Assembly (NCBI GenBank): GCA_963675135.1
Contig: OY776124.1
Location: forward strand, 9,624,677-9,688,676
Direction: 5' to 3'
DNA length: 64,000 bases
From: Galeopsis tetrahit
Taxonomy: Eukaryota > Streptophyta > Magnoliopsida > Lamiales > Lamiaceae
Part shown: positions 23,650-34,400 of the stretch, piece by piece
Position numbering within the stretch: the stretch's first letter is position 1
How the letters are laid out: each line of letters opens with the position of its first letter
Program-made: the position numbers and the translations under genes
Notes under the pieces: model-generated
Database searches by the model: none
The model's input: the letters and a program-made list of their open reading frames with translations, nothing else
Told to the model about the DNA's origin: nothing

Positions 23650-25077
23650 GGCCGTCGAGCTCGGCCATGGGAGTGGACGTTGCTACGGCCGTCGTTGGCA
23701 GACCTGGGAACAAGGCGGCGTAGAGGAGCGGCAGACGGCAGCCTGGAGCGTGGCGGCGACTACACCGACGGAAGGAATGGGGCGGTGGCAAGGTGGCGCG
23801 ACTGGGAGGAGGGAGGACGACAGGCGGCACGGCCGACGGCGGCCTAGGGTGGAGAGAGGGTGGGGAAGGGGGGCACTGTGGTGGGGAGAAGGAGGGGAGG
23901 GGTTGGCAGCGGAAAACACCTCCTCTGTGTAAGTCGCACACAATGGACTTAGGGTTTACAACTGTTTTTTTCTCTCGATATTCTTCTTTGTTATTTGTAT
24001 TTATAAATTTGTAATTTGTAATCTTATAAATGTTGATGGAATTTTATAAATATTACTTATTAAATCATATTGCCTATAATAAATAAATAAGAAAATATGG
24101 AATTTAATAAGCCAAATACTTCTATACACCCGCGTGCACGGTACCCCCTCCATTTCAAGTAATTTTTAAATTTCAACTCTGACCCGTTTACATTTGGGTC
24201 ATTTGCAAAAGAAAGGTTTCTCTCACAAAAAATAGATCTCACTCGTGCGATTTCAACGCGATTTCAACGGCGACCCCATTTCAAGAGCTTTCTTCTACGG
24301 CGACGGCGTTGAGACGGAAAACGGACGGCATTGAGGCGGACGACGGACAGCGTTGAGGCGGACAACGCGATTTGGACGTTTTTTCGATTTTAGGGCTTCC
24401 ACGGGCGGCGGCGATTTCATCTTCTACGGCGGGCCTACGGCTGCGATTGACGGATTTCTAGGGCTAGAGTTGCGATTTTAGGGCGGCGGCGATAAGCAAC
24501 ATATGTTATTTTCTAGCACCTCGGCCAACACCAGCTCGCCGCCATCTCCATCGTCACCACCTCATTATCGGCATCACCTTCGGATTTTTTGGTAACCCTA
24601 TTTAATTCGGAATTTACTGCATAGGATACATTTGATTATTGTGTCGTAGTAATTTATAATGCGGTGAAGAAAAATGGGATGGGCTTGGTGAATTGTATGT
24701 CAATTATATTGGTTCTTCCTTATATGATTGTGCATCTGTATTCATCATAAATACGGTGTGCATCTGTATTCATCAATTATATTTGTGTTGGAGGGGTCTG
24801 GTGGAAGGTCATTTGGGTTGTAGTAAAAGAGCACAACTAATATTTTAATAAATTGAGGTTGTAGTAAAACAATAGTGTTTTCTTCGGGAGAATTATACAT
24901 TTTTTAGACTTGAATTGTAACTTTTGCCAAATGTTACTTGTTAATAAGTGGTATTCTTATTATTTATTCATTTTATCTTTTTTTTTTTTTTTTTTTGGAT
25001 CAAGCAAAATTGATTTATTGATAATGGACTCCCATAACATTGTTTACATGATCAATTGGAGGTACTAGCAGTAGCAA

Positions 25078-25575
25078 TTGAGAAATTTAAACAATAGTAT
25101 AAGCAGTAGAAAAGGGTATAGAGTGTGTGCCTACGACCAAGAACTCCAAGTTGGACTGATCCAGGACTGTGTTGTGTATACGATGATGAATTTTAAACAT
25201 TTCAATGGAAAGCCTTACACATCACCAGATATGACAAAGGTATTCTTTTTTCTTTTTCTTTTTTTGTTGATTTCAAATTGTAATCATTTTTTAATTATTA
25301 TTTTAATGTGAATTGTATTTTTGTAGGCTGATATTCGAAAGGTTTTGAGGGCTGAAATATGTGTCGTTCTAATTCTTTCGAATTTGAATGAACGAAGGGG
25401 CCATATAATCGAAAAGATTTACAAATTTTATATGAGGAAGTCGGCCATAGTTCAAAGAATTGTTGAAGAGAAGAAACAAAATGCTTTGAAAGCTAAAGAG
25501 AAGAAGAAGAAAGATGCAGCTGAGAATTTGAAGAAAATGGGTTGTGATTTGGGAAGAAGTAAAAGAAAACTTTGA
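25078..25575 (+). pseudogene. Ulp1-like (C48) cysteine protease, C-terminal fragment
   Basis: Two exons, 25078-25239 and 25327-25575, joined in phase 0 (donor GTATTC, acceptor TTTGTAG). The segment QDCVVYTMMNFKHFNG resembles the catalytic-cysteine block of Ulp1/SUMO proteases (usually DCG(V/I)Y.M). It is followed by DIRKVLRAEICVVLILSNLN, which matches the C-terminal helix of the domain, and a Lys-rich tail (KAKEKKKKDAAENLKK). The Gly after the catalytic Cys is Val. The catalytic His and Asp would lie upstream, where stops interrupt the frame, so this is a remnant. Such domains are often carried by plant MULEs, and it lies inside the putative MULE at 24111-29128. Confidence 0.55.
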
Positions 25576-25639
25576 TCATGTTATTTGGTTGTAAAGAATT
25601 GATTTTTTTTTTTTAACATTACTTTTGTTTAGGGATTAA

Positions 25640-25952
25640 TACTATCAAAATTGATATCAAGTAATGTCAGATGTCTAATGCAGTTTTTAATGCCAAATTA
25701 TGGTGTTAATTACAATATTTAATATTTGTGTTAAGAAACAAGTAATACAAATATGAATATTTAGTAACACCACACAGTGTATTCACTAATACCACGTGTA
25801 ATAACTAGTAATACAATGTGTCTAATATGATTTTAAAACTTTAAATAACAGTGTTTAATGTTTTCGCTACCAAAATCAATATTCACTAACATCATATGTC
25901 TAATGCGGTTTTTAACTTCAAATTATGGTTTTTAATGCAGTAATACAAATAT
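25640..25952. repeat. Diverged tandem repeats around AGTAATACCAC, left part
   Basis: Repeated words such as TCTAATGCAGTTTTTAA(C/T), AAATTATGGT, AGTAATACAAATAT and CACTAATACCAC recur at irregular spacing. The same words continue after the solo LTR, at 27360-27690 and 28545-28620, so one array was split by later insertions. Confidence 0.7.
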
Positions 25953-25957
25953 CAATA

Positions 25958-27355
25958 TGTTGGTCCCAAGTTGAGTTAAGATTGATTAAGCTAGGAAAAG
26001 TCTAGAGGGGAGGGGTGAATAGACTTTTCAAAATCTTTCAAAATATCAGAGTTTTAATGCGGAATAGTGTTCTGAACAGTACTGTTCTTACTGGGTCAGA
26101 TCAGTACTTCCAGTTTCAGTTTTATACTCAACTTTTATTTAGATCTTTACGTAGTAAATTCTACTGTCCTTGGTTAAACAAATATTAAACAGAAAAGTAA
26201 ACAACACAGAATTTTATAGTGGTTCGACAAATGTCTACATCCACTCTCACAATCCCAGTTGTGATGTTTTATTAACTCTTCCTTGAGTTTCTTGTGGCTT
26301 AAAGTCCCAAGACTAAGACTGTGATCTTATCGATTACACTTCCAAGTGTATCTTCGATCGACTAGTAATTCTACAAGTAACTAGCACACTTGTTTACAAC
26401 AACACAAACTTTAAAATGAAAAGTAAAACTTCTCTTGAATAGCCTTTGATTTCTTCTCTTCAAATCTGTGGCTTCTTCTCAGATTTCTTGATCTCTTCAA
26501 CTCTGTGAGTTCTTCAAAATGCTTTGTAGACTTGCTCTTGAATGCTTCTTAGATCAGTAATTGTTCAGTAGTCTTTAGCAGTAAGAGATCACACAGTATT
26601 TATAGAACTTAGTATGACAGTTAGCAGTTTGTGAACTAACTCTCAACTAACTCTAAAACTGTTTTTATAACTTCCTCTTGTAACCGAATTTGTAACTTCC
26701 TTCTTATTCCAAGTCAGCATATCTTCAAATATATCTTCAGTTACGCCTTAAATAAGTTTTCCAAACTTATTCTTCAAACATACTAACTCAGCACAGTAAC
26801 TTACTGTTCTTAGTTTTACTGTTCTTAGTCAGTAAGCACAGTTCTCCAAACTGTTCTAACTTCTTCAGAATGCTTCTCTTGAACTTCTGAGCTTCTCTTC
26901 AACTCTTCAAAGTCTTCTTATTCTGAAGTAGTCTTCTGAGTCTTCAATAGTCTTCTGATCTTCTTCTAATCTAGTTTTAATCTACTGTTCTGAACTTTTA
27001 CATTGCTGAATACAATAGAATACAACTTTACATATATAAAACCTATCTATACATCAACTGAACTATATACAGAAGAGTACATCTAAGTCCTATACTATAA
27101 GCTGTCTATACAATACAAAACATCAGCTTAGTTCCTAACAGTTCTTATATCAGATCAGTAAACATACTAAGATCAGTAAACATATATAAGATCAGTAACT
27201 CAGATTTCCATATTTCTTAAGATCAGTAAACTTATTTCATATAACACAATTATATCAACACATAATCACATATATCATTAACTTCAAATTGTTTTTGGCC
27301 ATCAAAACATACAATCATCAACTAGAACATTGTTTCACAGATTCATATCCCAACA
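25958..27355. mobile_element. Solo LTR of an LTR retrotransposon
   Basis: A 1398-base unit with retroviral-type ends TGTTGGTCCC and CCCAACA, flanked by the 5-base direct repeat CAATA (25953-25957 and 27356-27360). There is no internal direct repeat, primer-binding site or gag-pol sequence, so it is a solo LTR left after recombination between two LTRs. It contains a GTGGTTCGACAAATGTCTAC block of a kind seen in long copia LTRs, and a run of AGATCAGTAAACATA repeats near its right end. It cuts the repeat array inside the putative MULE. Confidence 0.85.
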
Positions 27356-27359
27356 CAAT

Positions 27360-27690
27360 ATTCAGTAATACCACATGTAATAACCAGTAATACAAGGTGT
27401 CTATATGATGTTTCAAACTTTAAATTACGGTGGTTAATGTTTTTGCTACCAAATCAATGTCCAGTAAAATCAAAATTACGGTGTGAATAAATAAACAAGT
27501 AATTCAAATATCGATGTCCAGTAATACCACAAAGTGTATTCAGTAATACCACAAAGTGTATTCAGTAATACCACAAAGTGTATTCAGTAATACCACGTGT
27601 AATAACAGTAATACCATATATCTGATATGATGTTTTCATGTTTTTGCTACAAAAAAAAAAAAAAAACAATATCCAATAATACCATATGCA
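27360..27690. repeat. AGTAATACCAC tandem array, right part
   Basis: Contains three consecutive copies of the 22-base unit CAGTAATACCACAAAGTGTA plus TT at about 27529-27594, within a wider field of CAGTAATAC words. It continues the array at 25640-25952. Confidence 0.8.
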
Positions 27691-27710
27691 ATACGCAAAA
27701 CAATCATCAA

Positions 27711-28395
27711 CTAAATTAACTGGGGATTCGGTGTTTTAGAACCAAACTCGTTCATTTGTGATGATTTTGATGTATTTGCCTTCTTTTTTTTGTTTTTGTG
27801 GAGACTACTCTTAATCCTTTTACTTCTTCCTTTTGTTAGTGAGCGCATTGGATCCAAAACCGTGTTGAATGATTCTGGATGAGGCAACATATATATTGGT
27901 TTCATCCCTGAAGACAACATATCTTCTATTACCTTTCTTGTGTTAGTCGTAATCTATCTTTCTGAACGATGTAGATGGCTCCATTCACTTCTAGTAAGCT
28001 GGTGATTGTGTTGTAAATCATGTCTCACAACTTCAAATCTTTCATTTTTATTTTTTCTGACCAACATTGATACTTTGCAACCTGTTCTTGTAATTCCAAC
28101 ATCCTTCATCTTCACAGATGTACCGGCTCCAGGACTCTTTTCATTTTTTCGTCGTCACTCCTTGACAAGAACACACAAACAATTTGGACAACACAACCTT
28201 ATTATTGCTTGCAGAATATCTTGTTGTTGATTTACGTATGCTAAACCCCAATGAACAAGCATGGTAACGATACAAATTATACATTTCCTCCACTGTTCCT
28301 TTCTCCACACCAAGTAGAGAACCACTAATACCATTAACATCGTCATCGTTTTCTGATTTATATGTAAAAAAAATATCAATACAATAATAATTCAT
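27711..28395 (-). pseudogene. FAR1/FRS-type DNA-binding domain fragment
   Basis: Read on the minus strand from 28395: GVEKGTVEEMYNLYRYHACS, GFSIRKSTTR and KLFVCSCQGV match the FAR1 DNA-binding domain (WRKY-GCM1 zinc-finger type) of FHY3/FAR1 proteins and Mutator-derived transposases. After a frameshift near 28130 the domain goes on with TRTGCKVSMLV, RFEVVRHDLQHNHQLT and HLHRSERQ-like sequence, with one TAG in place of a probable Gln. It then passes to a C-terminal KGRSKRIKSS-type basic tail ending at 27711. The MULE transposase core and SWIM domain that should lie between are absent. This is a deletion derivative, not a functional gene. Confidence 0.65.
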
Positions 28396-28433
28396 TATTC
28401 TATTGTAAGTATGTTTTACATTTTAGAATTTTT

Positions 28434-28494
28434 GTACCCAGGATCTAAGACCTAGGTAGTGGTGCTCTAACCACTTGAGCTATCCCACTTTGTC
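28434..28494 (-). mobile_element. tRNA-derived SINE, 3'-truncated copy
   Basis: Carries the tRNA-like head with the A box TAGCTCAAGTGG (minus strand, 28471-28482) and the start GACAAAGTGGGA, as in the full copies at 37316-37432 and 48100-48216. The B box and tail are missing. Confidence 0.75.
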
Positions 28495-28495
28495 G

Positions 28496-29128
28496 AAGAG
28501 AAACATCTTGAATTTCATATATATTCCCACCTATAAATGAAACTAAATTCAGTAATACCACAAATAATATCCAGTAATACTAGAGCATATATCCAGTAAT
28601 ACCACATGTCTAATAATACAAAAAACATAACAATTCTAATAACTTCAGTTAAACACTGTCAAATTGTGAAAAAATCATCTTCTTCTTGGTTGTGAGTATT
28701 TTTCCTATTGAAATTACCACAATCTTCATTGTTATGCATATTTCAATGATATTTCCCTAACACCAATAGAATAATTTCATAAAAATTAGAGTAAGAAGAA
28801 AAACTAATTGAAATTGGGGATTAAAACATAGATTGTGTATATTTGTTCTTAACTGTGTATTGTGAAATTAGGTTTAAGCACACAACCGCCGACGCAACAG
28901 TAGGAACGGCGGCGGCGAGAAACCGCCGGCGGTGGGGCCAGAAATCGGCGGCGATGTGCGACAGAAAGCAACGACGATGGTGGACTTCACGTTTTCACTT
29001 TTACGCTCTATTTTTTTTTATTTAATTTTTTTATTATTTGGGCCTTGACTCGGTTCTGATCCAGCCTGACCCATATTCTATTTTGGTGATGTATGCATGG
29101 TACACCCGAGGGCACCCAAGTGTGACCC
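28496..29128. other. Right subterminal part of the putative MULE
   Basis: Contains a last patch of AGTAATACCAC repeats (28550-28620) and a GC-rich block at 28880-28985 (GGCGGCGGCGAGAAACCGCC). No gene is supported; the short frame at 28843-29025 is compositional. Confidence 0.4.
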
Positions 29129-29303
29129 ATTTAATAATAATAATGACTAACGGAATTAATTAAACTTTTGAACTTTAAAAAAAATAAATGAATAAAAACT
29201 AATCATTTTCATTAAAATGTCGACCGTATCCATTTCTACAAAATATTACTATTAAATATTTTGATAAGGTAAATACTAAATAGTACTATCTTATATAGTA
29301 GAG

Positions 29304-29493
29304 AAAGTTACTTATTTTGGAGGCAAGCTATTTTTTAAAAAAATAGCTTTGGACATAAATAGACCAATATTCTTTTTTAATTTTTTTTTTCAAATTATTT
29401 AATATTAGTAAACATTTACAATTTAAAAATAACTTGACTCTATTTATAAAAATCAGCAATGAAATGAATCTAATAGTAACTTTCCTTTTACGA
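29304..29493. mobile_element. Small inverted-repeat (MITE-like) element
   Basis: The left end GAGAAAGTTACTTAT is mirrored by AATAGTAACTTTCC at the right. The right arm, read inverted, closely matches 36660-36725 (GGGAAAGTTAGTATTAAGTT through AAATAGAGTCAACTA), showing a dispersed family. No coding capacity; target duplication was not resolved. Confidence 0.5.
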
Positions 29494-29519
29494 TAATGTG
29501 TTGTAGAATTTTTTTTTTT

Positions 29520-29670
29520 TTAAATGTTAAAGATTTTCAAAAGACTTTCGGACCGGAGTCTATTTATTAAAAAGACCAGACTTGAAGCTTGAAAAAAAAA
29601 AAACTTTGACAGCCTACGGGCCATGATCAGGCCTAAAAAATATATATATAGGCCCTAATCCCGACTTCCG
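29520..29670. mobile_element. Fragment of the outer hAT-like family
   Basis: AGACTTTCGGACCGGAGTCTATTTATTAAAA and the following AAGACC.AGACTTGAAGCTT align with 20240-20300 of the outer hAT-like element. Sequence then continues directly into AGCCTACGGGCCATGATCAGGCC, which corresponds to 21521-21545. At this copy the Mutator-like insertion is absent. Confidence 0.65.
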
Positions 29671-30442
29671 AACCTGAAGCTTTGATTCATCGCCCGTGGT
29701 CATGAAGGAGGCGCCCTCACGGTATTCATTTCACCTCAATTTTTCACTTTCTTTTCGTTACCAACTCTTTGACTATTCAATAGAATTCAATTTTGGCTGA
29801 ATTGTTACTTTACTTGATGCGAGACAGACAGTGTTGGTAATTGCCGAAAGTTTAACAAATTTTTTCAATGATTTGCAAGAGATCGGGCGTTTGAGTGCCT
29901 CCTAGCGCCTAGGCTAGGCCTTATTTCTTAAGAGTGAATCTGATGTATATTGTATGCACTCAAGTACACACAGTGTGGTCAAATTTATTGTTTATTTTTT
30001 TTTTACAAAAAAATTTACACTTTACAATAATATTTTCCGTTATAATATTATACATTTTTCAATTATAATAAAATACGCTTTTCAGTTATAATAACATACA
30101 TTTTTCATTAATATATAACTTACACTTTTCATTAATATATTTTTCATTAATATATAACTTAAACTTCGAAAAAAGAAAATTAAAGTTTGACCGGTCAAAA
30201 TCAAGTCAAGTACACCATGAGTGCACATAAGACTTTGACATTTCTTAAACCATGCGAAGTGAGCTCAATTAGATACATTTAGAGTGGTTAGTTAGTTAGT
30301 TGATTGGTTGGGAGAAATTACGAGTCGAGTTATTTAGCAATTAACAACTACCATTGTGAGTAATCTGTATTCAGTCGCCAAGGTACTTGGAATAATTTTT
30401 TATTAGTTTAATTCTACTTTCAGTGATGTATATGCTTAATAT
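29671..30442. other. Upstream flank of the F-box pseudogene
   Basis: Holds an ATG at 29703 followed by a short frame and a GTATTC donor-like site, a possible first exon of the F-box gene. The phase does not fit the next exon. Otherwise non-coding and AT-rich. Confidence 0.35.
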
Positions 30443-31133
30443 TTGTTTCAACAGAATTTTGATAAGAGAATTGATGTATTGCCAGATTCACTACTTATTC
30501 ACATTCTCTGTTTTCTCGGTGTGAAGACATCTGGAATTACTAGTGTGTTGTCGAGAAGATGGGAATATCTATGGTCTGAGTTGCCAAGGTTGGAATTTGA
30601 GTTGGACATGGATCCGTTTGATTATTTAGAAAAATTCATGGTTGAGTTCGACTACGACGAGAGCTTTGCTGCCAATGTTGATGCCTGGGTTGAGTTTTGT
30701 GTCAAGAATAAGGCGAAACAACTTATTTTGAAGTTAAACTTGTATAATGATTATGACGATGATGAATACTATACACTGCCTCGGGTGATATGTATTCCTG
30801 TTCTTCTTTGACGACCTTGGATCTTAGAGGATGCATTATGGCTTACGAAGGAACAATTGAGTGGCAATCTTTGACCGATTTAACCCTTGAAGATGTGGTG
30901 CTGAATCAGCATGTACTTCTAGTTGTCCAATTTTAAATAATTTGGAGTTAACATCATGTCGTGGATTCAATCGTTCTCGACGTCTTAAAAGCCTTGCAAT
31001 AGTAGAAGAAGATTATCCTAGAACAGATGAAGCGTTTCTGGAACCCTTTATACGCCATTTGGATATTGGAATGATTGCTCACCGAAGAAAGTCGTTGCAG
31101 CTCGGAAACATTCGATTGATTTGTTTAAATATG

Positions 31134-31396
31134 TGTTGAATTGAAAAATCTCAGCATCTAGATATAAATTGCTCTCAGCACAAACCCTTACTTTTGTTAT
31201 TATCAATATCTCAAAATGACAAAATACAGAGAGAAAGTTATTTATAGTAAAGGCCCTAGCTGAATTATTTTGTAACTGCTATCAAAACGATGTCGTAACA
31301 TTTAACTTGCTGAGTGTAGAACACGTGACATTGCATTGACTCAATATAACCAAAGTTGACCATTCCAAGCCTCTGTTTCTGTTCTGAATATCTTCA
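31134..31396 (-). repeat. 3' LTR of the copia element
   Basis: Matches the other LTR over its full 263 bases with three substitutions: TG for AA in the AAAATGAC segment, and A for G in the GAGAAAG segment. Confidence 0.95.
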
Positions 31397-31409
31397 GCCC
31401 CCCCTCAAG
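31397..31409 (-). other. Polypurine tract
   Basis: On the minus strand TTGAGGGGGGGC directly precedes the 3' LTR, the expected plus-strand DNA priming site. It overlaps the gag-pol stop codon (TGA at 31405-31407). Confidence 0.85.
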
Positions 31410-34400
31410 TTGGAGAATGAGGAACATCACGCATTCCCAACTTGAAGCGCAACAAGAAAAACTGAGCACCAATAAGAACCTTAGTGAAAAAATCCGCCAG
31501 TTGTAAGCGAGACGAGATGAACGATGGAAGAAGAAATCCTTGTTTAAACTTGTCACGCACAAGATGGCAGTCTATCTCGATGTGTTTCGTCCGCTCGTGA
31601 AACACGGGATTTGCTGTGATATGCAACGCTGCCATATTGTCACACCAAAGAGGGATGGGTAATGAAGGAGAAATACCAAACTCTGAAGCAAGAAAATGAA
31701 CCCATTGAATCTCACAGGTAGTAGAACTCATTGCCCTATATTCCGCTTCAGCAGAAGAGCGAGAAACAGTCGTTTGCTTCTTGCTTTTCCAGGAAATAAG
31801 ACAATCGCCAAGAAAGACACAGAAGCCCGTAATAGATCGACGGGTATCCTTACATGCAGCCCAGTCGGCATCGCTGTAAGCATGGAGATTAAGATTTCCA
31901 GCGGAAGAATAGAATAGTCCAAGAGAAGAATTTCCACGTAAATAACGTAGAACATGCAATGCAGCCTCCCAATGTGAGGAACGAGGTGCATTAACAAATT
32001 GACTAAGCTGTTGTACAGCATAAGTCACATCTGGACGAGTCATGTTTAAGTACAATAGACGACCTACAAGCCGTCTAAAGCGATCTGGATCTGGGAGTAA
32101 ATCACCACCATCAGTTTGAAGATGCAGACCATGTGGGAGTGGTGTAGAAACAGATTTGCAGTCTTGCAACCCAGTGTCATGCAATATATCTAAAATATAT
32201 TTGCGTTGGCAAAGATAAATACCTTCCGGAGCACGAGCTATCTCAACACCCAAGAAGAACTTTGCCAATCCAAGGTCTTTAATAGTAAAGTGATGATCCA
32301 AGAAAAGTTTCAATTGATTAATCATTCTTGTGTCAGACCCTGTAATAAGAACATCGTCCACATATACGAGCATGGCAAGAAAGTCTCGACCACTAGATAG
32401 AGTGAACAAACAATGGTCGTAGGATGATTGAATCAGACCAAAAGAAGAGAGTTTGGAACATAATTCTTTGTTCCACTCTCTGGACGCCTGCTTGAGTCCA
32501 TAAAGACTTCGAGTCAATTTGCAAACCTGGGTAGGCAATGCTTTAGTATAACCTTGAGGCACTGTCATATATATCTCATCAGAAAGATGCCCGTGGAGAA
32601 ATGCGTTATTCACATCCAATTGATGCAACTCCCAACCTCGGATTGTAGCCATAGAAATTAAAAAACGGACTGTAACAAGTTTAGCTACAGGGGAAAAACT
32701 ATCAATATAATCCACCCCTTGTACCTGATTATACCCTTTGGCAACCAACCGGGCTTTGTACCGTTCCACAGATCCATCAGCCCGTCTTTTTATTTTGAAC
32801 ACCCATTTACAACCGATTGCCCTCTTATTTTCAGGTAATGTAGTTAATTCCCATGTATCATTTTTTTCCAAAGCATCTAACTCTTGTTTCATTGCCTCTA
32901 CCCAGGCTGGCTGTAAACTTGCTTCTCTATAATGTGTAGGTTCTTTATCTTGCAAAACATTACTCATAAAGGCAAGATATGAAGCATCAAGAGTAGGAAT
33001 GGAAGGAAAATATGTAGTGACCTTCGGAGGTGGCAAGCCTTCTTCAAGGGAGAACTGATTAGCATCTTCATTGCAAATATAATCTGACATCCATACAGGT
33101 TTTTGAAGCTGTCTTGCACTCCTCCTAGGAGGCAGAAAATTTGGAGGAACAATTGTCTTCAAACTAGAAGAATCTGCTGCTCTATCATCATGTGTAGGTA
33201 TCAAACCACCAACATTGGGAGTGGGGTGTGCAGGCGTACTCTCTACAGAAAAAGGAAACACGTCCTGGAAGAAAGTGACATCTCTGGATACGAAGACTTG
33301 TTCAGTCTCAAGATTAAAAAGCTTGTAACCTTTCTTGCCAGGCTCATATCCCAAGAAGATGCATTTATGTGTCCTGGAGTCGAATTTAGACTTGAAAGGT
33401 TGAGTGTTAGCAGCATAGGAAAGACAACCAAAAGGCCTTAGCCTATTATAGTCAGGTTGTTTATCAAACAAAACCTGAAACGGTGTTTTCCATTGCAATG
33501 TAGAAGTAGGCAACCTATTAATGATAAATGCTGCAATTAGAACCGAGAAAGGCCAAAATCGTAGAGGCATGCTTGCTTGAAACATCACTGCTCGTGCTAT
33601 CTCCAATAAATGTCTATGCTTCCTTTCTACAACACCATTTTGTTGTGGTGTGTAGACACAAGAATGTTCATGCAGAATTCCTTGTGATAACAACAAATTT
33701 TTGCAATCACTTCCAAGAAACTCCAAGCCGTTATCACTTCTCACCTTCTTGACCTTAAGATCAAATTGCCTTTCTGTCATGAGGAAAAAATTTCTGAGAA
33801 TCGACACTACTTCTGTCTTATGTTTCATAAGAAACACCCAAGTTCCCCTGCTAAAATCATCCACAACAGTTAAGAAATAAGGCGTGTTAGTGAGAGCATC
33901 TTCTTTACAAGGTCCCCAAACATCAATATGTATCAACTCAAAACAAGATGTCGTTTGAATACTGCTATGACCAAAAGAAGATCTATGATGTTTAGCCTTA
34001 AAACAAATCTCACAAGATTGTATCAATTTCTCATTATCAGAGTTACAATCTTTATTCAAAAAAGATAAGTGCTTCAATGCAGTAAAAGAAGCATGGCCTA
34101 GATTCTTATGCCAAGAGTCTAATGACAAATTACAAGAATATGCACTATTTGATTCATCTGGTTTATTCTTCAACACATACAAATTGCCAATCAGTTCTCC
34201 CATCCCCACCTGCTTGTCACTCCGAAGGTCCTGCAAATAACAACAGGATGCAAGAAACAGGCACTTAATATTAGACGTGGCGCATAACTGTGTTACTGAC
34301 AACAAGTTATATTTGAAGCTAGGAATGAGTAAAACATCCTGCAACATGATCTCTGCTGTTAGGCAAACTTCCCCTTTGTGTTTTACCTCAGTAGTACTTC

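Larger units (their letters stand above)
24111..29128. mobile_element. Putative MULE carrying Ulp1-like and FAR1-like fragments
   Basis: Flanked by the 9-base direct repeat ATTTAATAA (24102-24110 and 29129-29137). Both ends share a degenerate inverted motif (ACTT..ACACCCGCGTGCACGGTACC at the left, the inverse of GGTACACCCGAGGGCACCC at the right). GC-rich CGGCGG blocks sit just inside both ends (24250-24520 and 28880-28985), as in the other Mutator-like elements here. The interior holds a Ulp1-protease C-terminal fragment on plus, a FAR1-domain fragment on minus, a region of CAGTAATACCAC repeats, a solo LTR and a SINE fragment. Plant MULEs are known to carry Ulp1-like genes (Kaonashi-type) and FAR1-related transposases. 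The AT-rich duplication could be chance, so the boundaries are tentative. Confidence 0.5.

Noticed and set aside
23517..23943. Plus-strand Gly/Arg-rich open frames opposite the LINE-type pseudogene
   Set aside because: Antisense shadows of a GC-rich, Pro/Ser-rich minus-strand region.
28434..28494. Possible tRNA gene because of the A box
   Set aside because: The B box and the 3' half are missing, and the other copies have SINE tails and target duplications. It is a SINE fragment.
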